32,240 nt of DNA, taken from contig DAOLIQ010000031.1 of the NCBI GenBank assembly GCA_035328465.1, positions 1-32,240 of the forward strand. The letters are read 5' to 3'. Positions 25,969 to 32,240 of this stretch are shown here, in pieces. A model generated the notes under the pieces. It saw only the letters and a program-made list of their open reading frames with translations. It did no database searches and was not told where the DNA came from. Position numbers and translations under genes: made by a program. Positions within the stretch are counted from its first letter, which is position 1, and each line of letters begins with the position of its first letter. The DNA comes from JADJEI01 sp035328465. GTDB lineage: Bacteria; Bacteroidota; Ignavibacteria; Ignavibacteriales; Ignavibacteriaceae.

Positions 25969-26454
25969 TTAGTGATTAGTTTTTTGTGAACGCTTTTTTT
26001 TGAAAAACTTTGTCAGTAATAAATTGCTTTCTTCTGAATAAACACCCGAATAAACAGAAATTTTATGATTCATTTTATTTTCTTCGGCAATATTGTAAAT
26101 TGAACCACAAGCTCCAAATTTTGGATCGAATGAAGCGAAATAAATTGAGTTTATTCTTGCCGAAAGGAGCGCACCGGTACACATAATACATGGCTCAAGG
26201 GTGACAAATATATCGCATTCATTCAACCGCCAATTGGAAAGATGATTTGCAGCTGCAGTAACTGCAATCATTTCAGCGTGTGCGGTTGGGTCGTTAAGTT
26301 TTTCTATTTGATTATAACCCCTCCCGATTATTCTCCCGTCTTTTACAACAACTGCGCCGACAGGAACTTCATCATCTTCGAATGCTTTTTCGGCTTCCTG
26401 AAGTGCTGCATACATAAACCGATATTTATCTTCGGAGAAAAGCAATGTAATCAT
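25969..26454 (-). CDS. tadA: tRNA adenosine(34) deaminase
   Basis: Turns adenosine to inosine at the wobble position of tRNA-Arg(ACG). The zinc site is His59-Ala-Glu61 with Cys89 and Cys92 (TLEPCIMCTGALLSARI), and Glu61 is the proton shuttle. VPVGAVVV and NDPTAHAEM are typical, as is FDPKFGACGS after the zinc site. The 161 residues fit. The start is taken as the ATG at 26454; Met14 (26415) is an alternative. A general nucleoside deaminase is a less likely reading. It is followed after 27 bases by adk on the same strand. Confidence 0.92.
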   Translation of the reverse strand: MITLLFSEDKYRFMYAALQEAEKAFEDDEVPVGAVVVKDGRIIGRGYNQIEKLNDPTAHAEMIAVTAAANHLSNWRLNECDIFVTLEPCIMCTGALLSARINSIYFASFDPKFGACGSIYNIAEENKMNHKISVYSGVYSEESNLLLTKFFKKKRSQKTNH

Positions 26455-26459
26455 CCATC

Positions 26460-26503
26460 AAAATGTACGAGCCTGTTTTTAAAAATTGTACATTGTACAT
26501 TTT
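26460..26503. promoter_or_regulatory. Inverted repeat just before tadA
   Basis: AAAATGTAC (26460-26468) and GTACATTTT (26495-26503) are a perfect 9-bp inverted repeat, with a further ATTGTAC inside. It lies five bases before the tadA start codon. In RNA it would form a hairpin covering the place of the ribosome binding site; as DNA it could be an operator. The function is inferred only. Confidence 0.35.
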
Positions 26504-26522
26504 AAATTGTTAATTAAACTTG

Positions 26523-26596
26523 TACGCCCGGAAGGATTCGAACCCTCAACCCTTTGATCCGAAGTCAAATGCTCTATCCAGTTGAGCTACGGGCGC
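26523..26596 (-). tRNA. tRNA-Arg (anticodon TCG)
   Basis: On the minus strand the acceptor arms GCGCCCG and CGGGCGT pair with one G-U, and A is the discriminator base. The D-arm is AGCTCAACTGGATAGAGC with A20 as in Arg tRNAs. The anticodon arm TTTGA-CTTCGGA-TCAAA gives anticodon TCG (reads CGA). The T-arm is GAGGGTTCGAATCCTTC. No CCA is encoded. Confidence 0.95.
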
Positions 26597-26650
26597 ATCA
26601 TTTTTAAGAACGATAAAATAGATTCTATCAAAAATCTTGAACATCATTAA

Positions 26651-26698
26651 CTTGCCCCGCAAAGCGGGGTCGAGCTGCGGGCGCATTGTTAAGTTCGC
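26651..26698 (-). repeat. Copy of the tRNA-Arg 5' end plus GC hairpin
   Basis: GAGCTGCGGGCGCAT (26672-26686) repeats GAGCTACGGGCGCAT of the tRNA-Arg 5' end (26584-26598) with one mismatch. The flank outside the tRNA (a TTAAG element) is also similar. The copy then breaks into a perfect hairpin CCCCGC-AAA-GCGGGG (26655-26669). It is a fragment, not a working tRNA. Confidence 0.6.
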
Positions 26699-26939
26699 AA
26701 TAGGGCTCATTCCATCGAAAAGGAATAAATAGATTTCAAATAATAACCGTTTTAACGGTTTGCATATTTATCTGATCAACTCACAACAAGTTATAAAATA
26801 TTTACACTTGAATTTACAATTTTGAATCAAGAAATTATAGAAGAATTTTATTCCATCTTTCGTGAAAATTACTGTAATTAGTGAAGGAAATTTTTCTTTT
26901 TTCTAAACGAACTAACTTCGATATGCTAAAGGAATATTT
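26699..26939. other. Non-coding stretch before the Lon-like gene
   Basis: No gene is seen in the roughly 340 bases between the tRNA and 26940. It holds the tRNA fragment above and a palindrome AACCGTT-TT-AACGGTT type element (26745-26760). The AT-rich 3' end carries AAAGGA (about 26928-26933), the ribosome binding site of the next gene. Confidence 0.5.
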
Positions 26940-29048
26940 TTGAATACTGATTTGCTGCTTAAAATAGAGTCTTCAAGGCTATCTCTGCATCCGGAGTTAA
27001 GCAGAAACACCTCTGCCCGGCACAAAGTGTTTGCTCTTCAAAATTTTATTGAACTTTTATTTTCATCAAATAATCCGCTGCTCATCGAAGGTTACCTCCC
27101 CGAATTTATAGAGCCTTATAAAAAACTACTTGATTTATTCTCTCCCGAAGGAATTGACATAAAACTTTCAGATTCAATAATCAGGCAAGTAAAATCAATT
27201 CTCCAAATTGAATCATTAAAAAATATCACCGGTGATTTAGAAAATTCTCTTCATTCAATTCAAGAAAAAACTTTAATTATAAAAAATGCTCTCGATGGAA
27301 TTGAAAGTGATGACAGCACTCGTAAGCGATTCATCTTTCCTCTGCTTTCAAAAAGTACCAATGATGATAAAACTGTTGAAGGTTATTTAGACACAATCAC
27401 AGCTCATCTTAAACCTGTGAACACCCTACAAAAGTTTTTTACCATTCCAGATGAAATTGAAAAAGACGAACTTTTAATTAAACAGCTTCACCATTCCTGG
27501 CAGGCGGCAAAAAGTTTTGTTCAGGAAAAAGTTAAAAAGGATAATCAGAATTTTGAAGTTTTCATTCACTTTAATGGAAGCTATGGAGTTTACCGCGGAA
27601 GTTCACTTGGAGTGGTTTTAACTTTATGTTTTATCGAAGGACTTCTGAAGTTTTATAACTCCAATACAGTTGCACGAACTGCGAGCAGTATTGTTTTTAC
27701 CGGCTCAATGGATGGGGAGGGAAGGATAAACTCTGTTTCTACAGAAATAATAAAAGCAAAAACTGCTGCCGTATTTTACTCACGCGCAAAAATGTTTGTC
27801 GTTCCTTTTGATGATTATCCAGCCGCAAAGCAAATGCTTGATGAGCTAAAATCAAGTTATCCCAAACGAAACTTAGAACTTACACCCGTAACAAATCTTG
27901 ATGACATACTAAACCGAAGAAACATAGTAGAAATTAAAAAACTAACTCCCGTTCAGCGCGGCAGGCGATTTGTAATACAAAACTGGGCAGGCATTCTTAC
28001 AGCGATATTACTAACGATGGTTCTCACTTATTTTCTTGCTTTAGATTTTGATGATAACCCGGCAACTTATAGTGCAGATGGAAGAACTCTTTACATTAAA
28101 AATAAAAATGGAAAAGTTTTGTGGAAAAAAGCAATTAATTTTAATGATTATGGAAAAACTGACCAACGAGAATCAACAATTAATGTGCGAATATTAGATA
28201 TAGATGGAGATGGAAAGAATGAAGTTCTGTTACAAAATGAATTCAACCAGGCAACAAATTATATAGATAATGATACATTAAGATGTTATGATGAAGAAGG
28301 AAAAGTAATTTGGAGATATGCCTTGAATGATCTGGTCGCTTCTAAAAGGGAAATAATAGATAACCGATATGGAGTAAATATATTAGATACACTCACTTTA
28401 TATGGAATCAAATGTCTTTTTTTGTGGTCGGCAAACATTCATTCATTTAGTTCAGCGATTTATAATATTGACTTAAAAACTGGACAAAGATTACCCGGCA
28501 CTTTATGGTGCTCCGGACACGTGGTGGATGCTTTGTTGAAGGACATTAACAATGATGGTAAAAAAGATATAGTTGCAATCGGTTACGATAACGGTTATGA
28601 AGATGGAGTATTGTTCGGATATGAAATTGACACTTTAACAAAAGTACGTTTTACCACTGATAGTTATCTTATAAGAAATTATCCAGTGGCTGAACTAATC
28701 ACTTACTTGCGTTTTCCTAAATTAGATTATGATAATTATTATGAACATAGATCGACTGCGTTGGTAGGCAATACTTTGAAGTATGATGATCAAACCAAAC
28801 ATTTTGTTTTTGGAGCCGATAATGATAATGAGATGGGACGTGGAGTTGTTGAATACTGGGTTGATGATAATTTTATAGTTGATGATGTAGTAATTACAAG
28901 CAACTTCCGAGTCAGACGAGATACTCTCGTTGCACATGGAAAATTGAAACCGCCTTACACAGACACAGAAGCTTATAAGGAAGTTATTAAAAGCAATATA
29001 CTTTATTATAGAAACGGCAGGTGGGTGAAGAGGGAGGAGATGGAGTAA
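26940..29048 (+). CDS. Membrane-anchored Lon-type (S16) protease domain with FG-GAP-like exterior
   Basis: A 702-residue protein of unusual build. Residues 1-200 are helical and unknown; there is no P-loop. Residues 204-330 match the Lon proteolytic domain: GSSLG with Ser222 at the place of Lon's GPSAG, TGSMDGEGRI at the place of TGEITLRG, and Lys272 at the place of Lon Lys722. The TG-to-Lys distance (18) equals that of E. coli Lon, while the Ser-to-TG distance is seven longer. One membrane helix follows (about 349-370), with RGRR before it, so the protease side should be cytoplasmic. Residues 371-702 are extracytoplasmic, with two calcium-type loops, LDIDGDGKNEVLL (419-431) and DINNDGKKDIVAIG (535-548), as in FG-GAP propellers. 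The TTG start is supported by AAAGGA. Function is unknown; a membrane sensor-protease is inferred. Confidence 0.85.
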   Translation: MNTDLLLKIESSRLSLHPELSRNTSARHKVFALQNFIELLFSSNNPLLIEGYLPEFIEPYKKLLDLFSPEGIDIKLSDSIIRQVKSILQIESLKNITGDLENSLHSIQEKTLIIKNALDGIESDDSTRKRFIFPLLSKSTNDDKTVEGYLDTITAHLKPVNTLQKFFTIPDEIEKDELLIKQLHHSWQAAKSFVQEKVKKDNQNFEVFIHFNGSYGVYRGSSLGVVLTLCFIEGLLKFYNSNTVARTASSIVFTGSMDGEGRINSVSTEIIKAKTAAVFYSRAKMFVVPFDDYPAAKQMLDELKSSYPKRNLELTPVTNLDDILNRRNIVEIKKLTPVQRGRRFVIQNWAGILTAILLTMVLTYFLALDFDDNPATYSADGRTLYIKNKNGKVLWKKAINFNDYGKTDQRESTINVRILDIDGDGKNEVLLQNEFNQATNYIDNDTLRCYDEEGKVIWRYALNDLVASKREIIDNRYGVNILDTLTLYGIKCLFLWSANIHSFSSAIYNIDLKTGQRLPGTLWCSGHVVDALLKDINNDGKKDIVAIGYDNGYEDGVLFGYEIDTLTKVRFTTDSYLIRNYPVAELITYLRFPKLDYDNYYEHRSTALVGNTLKYDDQTKHFVFGADNDNEMGRGVVEYWVDDNFIVDDVVITSNFRVRRDTLVAHGKLKPPYTDTEAYKEVIKSNILYYRNGRWVKREEME

Positions 29049-29077
29049 AAGTAAACTGACTTTGTTTTATTATCTTA

Positions 29078-29356
29078 CTACACTTCATCGTGAGTGCCAA
29101 TTGAGATAAGTATTATTACATCGGAACCATTTGTATCTTTTTCAATGGCAAAAATAATTCTGCAATCATACCCGCAACTGCAAGCCATTGCCCCAAGTAA
29201 TTTACCTGAAAGCTTATGTGTTTGCAATTTTTTATCGTAAATATCTTTTTCTAAAAGTTTAATTCTATCATCAATTCTTTCCTGTAAGAAAGCAAAACGC
29301 TTTACAAATTTTTTATAGGCTTTTATAACAGAGGGACTAAGAACAATTCTATTCAT
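29078..29356 (-). CDS. RelE/YafQ-type toxin
   Basis: Probable mRNA-cutting toxin of a type II toxin-antitoxin pair. From ATG 29356 (MNRIVLSPSVIKAYKKFVKR) it has 92 residues. The upstream ATG at 29371 lies inside the antitoxin gene and lacks a good site, whereas GGAG stands five bases before 29356. LQTHKLSGKLLGAMACSCGYD and CRIIFAIEK, then IILISIGTHDEV, are typical of the YafQ/RelE family, with basic residues and the terminal GTHDEV element. It overlaps the antitoxin stop by eight bases (ATGAATAG). Confidence 0.88.
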   Translation of the reverse strand: MNRIVLSPSVIKAYKKFVKRFAFLQERIDDRIKLLEKDIYDKKLQTHKLSGKLLGAMACSCGYDCRIIFAIEKDTNGSDVIILISIGTHDEV

Positions 29357-29573
29357 CTTTCTCCAAAGCATGATGCAATTTAGATATAGTTTGATCAGCA
29401 GTTATTGTATTTAAGCTGCCTGAATTATAGAGTGATTTAGCTTCCCTTATTTCTAAAGCTATTTCGTCCCGTTTTTCTTCTATAATGCGCTTATAAAGTA
29501 AATCAACTAAAATTTGTCTATCATAAGACGATAACTGCATGACTTCATCGAGCACAGAGTCCAAAGTAATCAT
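29349..29573 (-). CDS. Antitoxin partner of the RelE/YafQ-type toxin
   Basis: A 74-residue acidic, helical protein directly upstream of the toxin and overlapping it. AAGGA precedes its ATG at 29573. The N-terminal part (TLDSVLDEVMQLSSYDRQILVDLLYKRIIEEKR) looks like a dimer/DNA-binding helix bundle, and the tail (ADQTISKLHHALEKDE) would wrap the toxin. It is not a classical RelB or DinJ by eye. Antitoxin status rests on position, size and overlap. Confidence 0.8.
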   Translation of the reverse strand: MITLDSVLDEVMQLSSYDRQILVDLLYKRIIEEKRDEIALEIREAKSLYNSGSLNTITADQTISKLHHALEKDE

Positions 29574-29660
29574 ACTAAATTTCCTTTTTTATTTATGATT
29601 AAATTAAAAAATCAGTTTATTAAATAAAATACAAAATCACCCCATCTCCCAAAAATAGAT

Positions 29661-29705
29661 TTTCATAAAAAAGGCAAGTGGGTAAAGTGAGAAGAGTTGG
29701 AATAA
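29661..29705 (+). pseudogene. Decayed copy of the 3' end of the Lon-like gene
   Basis: In frame, this reads FHKKGKWVK-stop-EELE-stop, against YYRNGRWVKREEME-stop at the end of the 702-residue gene. Over 35 bases ending in TAAAA, 28 are the same (29673-29707 against 29018-29052). It is a remnant of a second copy or of a duplication that surrounds the toxin-antitoxin pair. Confidence 0.5.
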
Positions 29706-29734
29706 AAAATAATCCCCTCCTCATTGAGGAGGGG
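29700..29734 (-). terminator. Rho-independent terminator of the LamG gene
   Basis: CCCCTCCTC (29714-29722) pairs perfectly with GAGGAGGGG (29726-29734) around three bases. On the minus strand it is followed by ATTATTTTTTATT, and it stands 27 bases after the LamG gene's stop. Confidence 0.85.
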
Positions 29735-29761
29735 AAACCGATTTATCGGAATGGATGGGGC

Positions 29762-30998
29762 TTACTTCATTAGGATCATCTTACGCGTTTCAATAAAGTT
29801 ACCCGCAGTAATTCTGTAAATGTACATACCGCTGGCTAGATTGCTGCCATCAAAATCTACTGTGTAATATCCTGGTTCTTTTTCTTCGTTTACTAAACTT
29901 GCTACTTCTTTTCCTAAAATATCATAAACTTTCAGAATAACTTCTGATCTATCAGGAATTGAATATCTAATTTTTGTTGTCGGATTAAAAGGGTTAGGAT
30001 AATTATTAGAAAGTTGAAATTCCTTTACTGAAGAAAATAAATCCTCCCTTACTTCAGTAATTAAATTAAACAAGTCTAAAATTTCTAAATTAGTTAAAGC
30101 TCTATTAAAAATTCTTATATCATCTATAATTCCTTTAAAATAACGTGCTAAAGAACCTGATTGTACGCCAATTTGTAAATTATTGGATGCTATTATGCTT
30201 CCCGAGCTTCCCACATCATTTGAATTCGAGAGTACCCCATCCAAATAAATTTTCCACAATGTACCTTCACGCTGACCGACTAAAAAATGCCAAGCATAAT
30301 CTATTTCCTGTGTGGATCCACTCGAACGATAATTTCCAGAATGATCCCTCCCATCAAAGCTAACGCTTGTATCTGAAGGAAAATTAATTAACCAGCCACC
30401 ATCATCTCCTCCATATTTACTAATAACTACAGGTGCAAAATCTATTTGGACTTCGCTTTTAATCCAAGCAGTTATTGTAATATCATTCATTATCTGTAAA
30501 GATAGACCATTACCACAATCAATATAATCGTTGATGCCGTCGAAACTATAAGAATTATTAATATTCCCGAAACGATCCTCAGCTGGTGTTGGGCCATTTA
30601 AGATTCCATCATTTCCATTTCCACTCTCATCATTTGCATTTCCATTAAATGGATAATACGCAACTAAACCTTGATTTAAGTTTTCATTGTACAAGTCTAA
30701 AATTTCTAAATTAGTCAAAGCTCTATTAAAAATTCTTATATCATCTATAATTCCTTTAAAATAACGTGCTANNNNNNNNNNNNNNNNNNNNNNNNNNNNN
30801 NNNNNNNNNNNNNNNNNNNNNNNNNNNNNNNNNNNNNNNNNNNNNNNNNNNNNNNNNNNNNNNNNNNNNNNCATTTCCACTCTCATCATTTGCATTTCCA
30901 TTAAATGGATAATACGCAACTAAACCATCCAATGGAATTTGGCCAAAACTGATAATTGAAAAAAGAATTAGAGAATGAAGTAAAATCATCTTTCTCAT
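29762..30998 (-). CDS. Secreted LamG-repeat protein with type IX sorting domain (interrupted by a gap)
   Basis: The gene starts at ATG 30998 (AAAGGAG six bases before it) with signal peptide MRKMILLHSLILFSIISFG and enters a first LamG/concanavalin-like unit (GLVAYYPFNGNANDESGN). The run of 100 N at 30772-30871 hides most of this unit. A second, complete unit follows (about 30690-30050), with WIKSEVQIDFAPVVISKYGG, AWHFLVGQREG, WKIYLDGVL and GIIDDIRIFNRALTN. The C-terminal 85 residues are a type A sorting domain for type IX secretion: NNYPNPFNPTTKIRYSIP, VILKVYDILGKEVASL, GMYIYRITAG, RKMILMK. The protein should be exported and attached to the cell surface or released; LamG domains often bind sugars. 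The frames on both sides join only if the true gap is a multiple of three. Confidence 0.85.
30071..30150. repeat. 80-bp direct repeat, copy 1 (end of LamG unit)
   Basis: Repeated at 30692-30771 with one mismatch, 621 bases away. It encodes the end of each LamG unit (LARYFKGIIDDIRIF through LEILDL). The near identity shows a recent tandem duplication within the gene. Confidence 0.9.
30616..30670. repeat. 55-bp direct repeat, copy 1 (start of LamG unit)
   Basis: Repeated exactly at 30872-30926, directly at the right edge of the N-run. It encodes the start of each LamG unit (GLVAYYPFNGNANDES). With the 80-bp repeat it brackets the assembly gap. Confidence 0.9.
30692..30771. repeat. 80-bp direct repeat, copy 2, at the left gap edge
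   Basis: Second copy of the segment at 30071-30150. It ends exactly where the N-run begins, so the assembler stopped at the repeat. Confidence 0.9.
30772..30871. other. Assembly gap (100 N)
   Basis: Exactly 100 N, a conventional filler length. It lies inside the first LamG unit between two repeat copies. By comparison with the complete unit the true missing length would be 465 bases. Confidence 0.97.
30872..30926. repeat. 55-bp direct repeat, copy 2, at the right gap edge
   Basis: Second copy of 30616-30670, identical over 55 bases, beginning at the first base after the N-run. Confidence 0.9.
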
Positions 30999-31285
30999 AA
31001 GTACTCCTTTAAAAAATGTTTAAGAAATAATTTTTAATTACAATTAATTCTATATCCATAATTCTTCCCCTTTCGGAAAAAAAAGTTAAAATTTATTAAA
31101 AATATTTTTTGTTGGGTTTTTAGCTTGTTTTGTGTTGGTATATGTATTGCCCACTCTCGAAAGTGAAAGGTTGAGTAGAAAGGATTTTTTATACACTTTT
31201 TTTTAATTCCTCTGCCAATATTGCCAAGCATAAAACAACTGTTAATACCGTAACTTCGTTTTTAGCGTGTTTTAGTTACAAACAG

Positions 31286-31329
31286 CTATTGCTCACCTAT
31301 TGCTTACCTATTATACTCCTATTGGCTTT
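31286..31329. repeat. 11-bp tandem repeat
   Basis: Four successive 11-base units: CTATTGCTCAC, CTATTGCTTAC, CTATTATACTC, CTATTGGCTTT. The first two differ by one base; the later ones are degenerate. Confidence 0.6.
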
Positions 31330-31471
31330 TAATTATACTCCATTATTAACGTTGGAATTTTTACGCCAAATTGTCGTAGGACAGTGCGTACAATTCGGTA
31401 AAGGCTCTAATGAGTACAAAGACTCGTTGGGGTATTGAGGAAATTGTCTTGTCAATCAAACTCTTCCCAAA

Positions 31472-31494
31472 CCCCTCTCTTGCCAAGAGAGGGG
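31472..31494. repeat. REP-like GC-rich palindrome
   Basis: CCCCTCTCTTG pairs with CAAGAGAGGGG around a single C, an 11-bp perfect stem in AT-rich surroundings, followed by CAGGGGTGAG. There is no T-run on the right, so it is not a typical terminator. It resembles short dispersed palindromic elements. Confidence 0.55.
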
Positions 31495-31619
31495 CAGGGG
31501 TGAGTTAAATGATCTTTCTTTATTAGTTGGCTCACCTTGCGCAAGTAAAAACAAGTAATGAATGTCCTTGCACTTTCACTTTTAATTCGATATTTTAAAT
31601 TCAAACAAAAGGAATGAAA

Positions 31620-31844
31620 ATGGATAATTTATTAAATCGAATTACTTTTAATACTGCGCAGTGTGGAGGAAGACCCTGTATAAGAGGAATGAGAATAAGA
31701 GTTACAGATATTCTTCAACTTTATTCAGCCGGTTTGACTGCCGAACAAATTCTTGAAGAAATGCCTGATCTTGTATTGGATGACTTAAAAGCTGCCTTAA
31801 TTTACGCAAGTAAAAAACTTGACTACCCCGTAGTGGCTGCATGA
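31620..31844 (+). CDS. DUF433 antitoxin-like protein
   Basis: A small DNA-binding protein of the DUF433 family, often the antitoxin beside a PIN-like toxin (VapB45 kind). The signature is clear: RITFNTAQCGGRPCIRGMRIRV, then DILQLYSAGLTAEQILEEMP and DLVLDDLKAALIYASKKLDYP. AAGG (31609-31612) lies seven bases before the ATG at 31620; a second ATG at 31614 is too close to it. From 31620 the protein has 74 residues. It overlaps the toxin frame by four bases (ATGA). Confidence 0.9.
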   Translation: MDNLLNRITFNTAQCGGRPCIRGMRIRVTDILQLYSAGLTAEQILEEMPDLVLDDLKAALIYASKKLDYPVVAA

Positions 31845-32182
31845 TACTTTGGCTTGATGCGCAGATTTCTCCTTTTCTTACAAATTGGATTGAAAAGGAA
31901 ATTAATATCCAAACCAAAGCTGTGTGAGACTTGGGGTTGAGGGATGCGACTGGCAACTATATATTTGAACAAGCAAGAATTGCAAATGCAATTGTAATGA
32001 CTAAAGATATTGACTTCAAAATTTTACAAGATAATCTCGGTACTCCGCCAAAAATAATTTGGCTGACTTGCGGAAATACATCCAATAAAAAATTGAAAGA
32101 AATCTTATCCGCTAATCTCATCAAATCATTAAAAATCTTAGAATCTTCTGATGTTATTGTCGAGATTAACGGAGATGATTAA
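31841..32182 (+). pseudogene. DUF5615 PIN-like toxin with an in-frame TGA
   Basis: From ATG 31841 the frame reads MILWLDAQISPFLTNWIEKE and then reaches TGA at 31925-31927 (codon 29). The same frame continues with DLGLRDATGNYIFEQAR, VMTKDIDFKILQ, IIWLTCGNTSN and ends at 32182. Family members have Arg at this point (RDLGLRD), so a CGA-to-TGA change explains it. The upstream half keeps the first acidic residue (LWLDAQ) and the downstream half the second (TKDIDF). A short product from TTG 31931 would lack the first. The toxin is probably inactive while its antitoxin is intact. Confidence 0.85.
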
Positions 32183-32186
32183 TTCT

Positions 32187-32240
32187 ATGAAAAACACTTT
32201 CACTCTACTCGGAATAATTCAAGCGATATGCGATGATCGG
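32187..32240 (+). CDS. Possible start of a gene cut by the window edge
   Basis: ATG at 32187, four bases after the DUF5615 stop, opens 18 codons to the edge (MKNTFTLLGIIQAICDDR). GGAG lies 12 bases before it, rather far. Too short to identify. Confidence 0.3.
   Translation, partial: MKNTFTLLGIIQAICDDR

Larger units (their letters stand above)
30999..31613. other. 600-bp non-coding stretch with repeats
   Basis: No convincing gene. A minus-strand frame at 31034-31231 has the composition of chance AT-rich sequence. The stretch contains an 11-bp tandem repeat (31286-31329) and a long GC-rich palindrome (31472-31494), and is otherwise AT-rich. AAGG at 31609-31612 serves the DUF433 gene. Confidence 0.5.

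Noticed and set aside
26940..29048. A complete Lon protease
   Set aside because: There is no Walker A or AAA domain, and the C-terminal half is extracytoplasmic. Only the proteolytic domain resembles Lon.
30872..30919. Open frame running across the N-run with start MRIIHLMEMQ
   Set aside because: It is in the wrong frame for the LamG unit; it only joins the downstream part because the filler is 100 bases, not a multiple of three. The true start is at 30998.
30071..30926. Direct repeats as the ends of a mobile element
   Set aside because: They lie within one reading frame and encode the two ends of a LamG unit, so they are internal gene duplications.
31034..31231. Minus-strand frame of 65 codons in the stretch beside the LamG gene
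   Set aside because: It has no ribosome binding site, the residues are those of chance AT-rich DNA (Phe, Asn, Lys, Ile), and there is no recognisable domain.
31925..31927. TGA read as an amino acid (recoding) in the DUF5615 gene
   Set aside because: Several genes in the window use TGA as a normal stop, and the family has Arg at this place, so a CGA-to-TGA mutation is simpler.
1..32240. CRISPR arrays, insertion sequences or phage genes
   Set aside because: No regularly spaced repeats with spacers, transposase motifs or phage structural genes are visible on either strand.

Overview
The window is AT-rich chromosomal DNA that looks like a member of the Ignavibacteria / Chlorobi-Bacteroidetes group. 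Support comes from the type IX secretion sorting tail of the LamG protein (YPNPFNPTT motif), an atpDC pair detached from the other ATP synthase genes, a GWxTD-type lipoprotein-like gene, and a TTG...TAnnTTTG promoter before rho. This assignment rests on motifs only. A run of 100 N at 30772-30871 shows that this is a draft scaffold.

Layout. 1-630: the 3' end of an unknown gene and a stretch of 21-bp repeats. 631-2457 (+): atpD-atpC, closed by a two-way terminator. 2517-4377 (-): an Rrf2-type regulator, a small unknown gene, an A-type Fe-S carrier and a Mn-type superoxide dismutase. They form an iron-sulfur/oxidative-stress operon with a 31-bp palindrome directly before the regulator. 4447-14736 (-): an 11-gene complex I operon, nuoABCDHIJKLMN, without the NADH-input genes nuoEFG. 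15056-20070 (+): an unknown helical protein, a mannose-1-phosphate guanylyltransferase, pyrK-pyrD (pyrimidine synthesis) and folC. 20261-21514: rho with its own promoter, a long leader and a terminator. 21633-25287 (+): a tightly overlapping run of a GWxTD protein, pdxA, a methyltransferase and an ftsE-like ATPase. 25288-26596 (-): adk, tadA and a tRNA-Arg.

26600-32240 is accessory in character. It holds a remarkable 702-residue protein that joins a Lon-type (S16) Ser-Lys protease domain, without any ATPase domain, through one membrane helix to an FG-GAP-like extracytoplasmic region. A RelE/YafQ-type toxin-antitoxin pair follows, then a decayed copy of the 3' end of the 702-residue gene. Next come a secreted LamG-repeat protein broken by the assembly gap, a 600-bp non-coding stretch with repeats, and a DUF433/DUF5615 toxin-antitoxin pair whose toxin carries an in-frame TGA.

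The energy genes (ATP synthase, complex I) and the redox-defence operon are neighbours and plausibly serve the same respiratory membrane. The middle part is housekeeping biosynthesis. The right part carries the less ordinary biology; the membrane Lon-like protein is the best candidate for an undescribed system.
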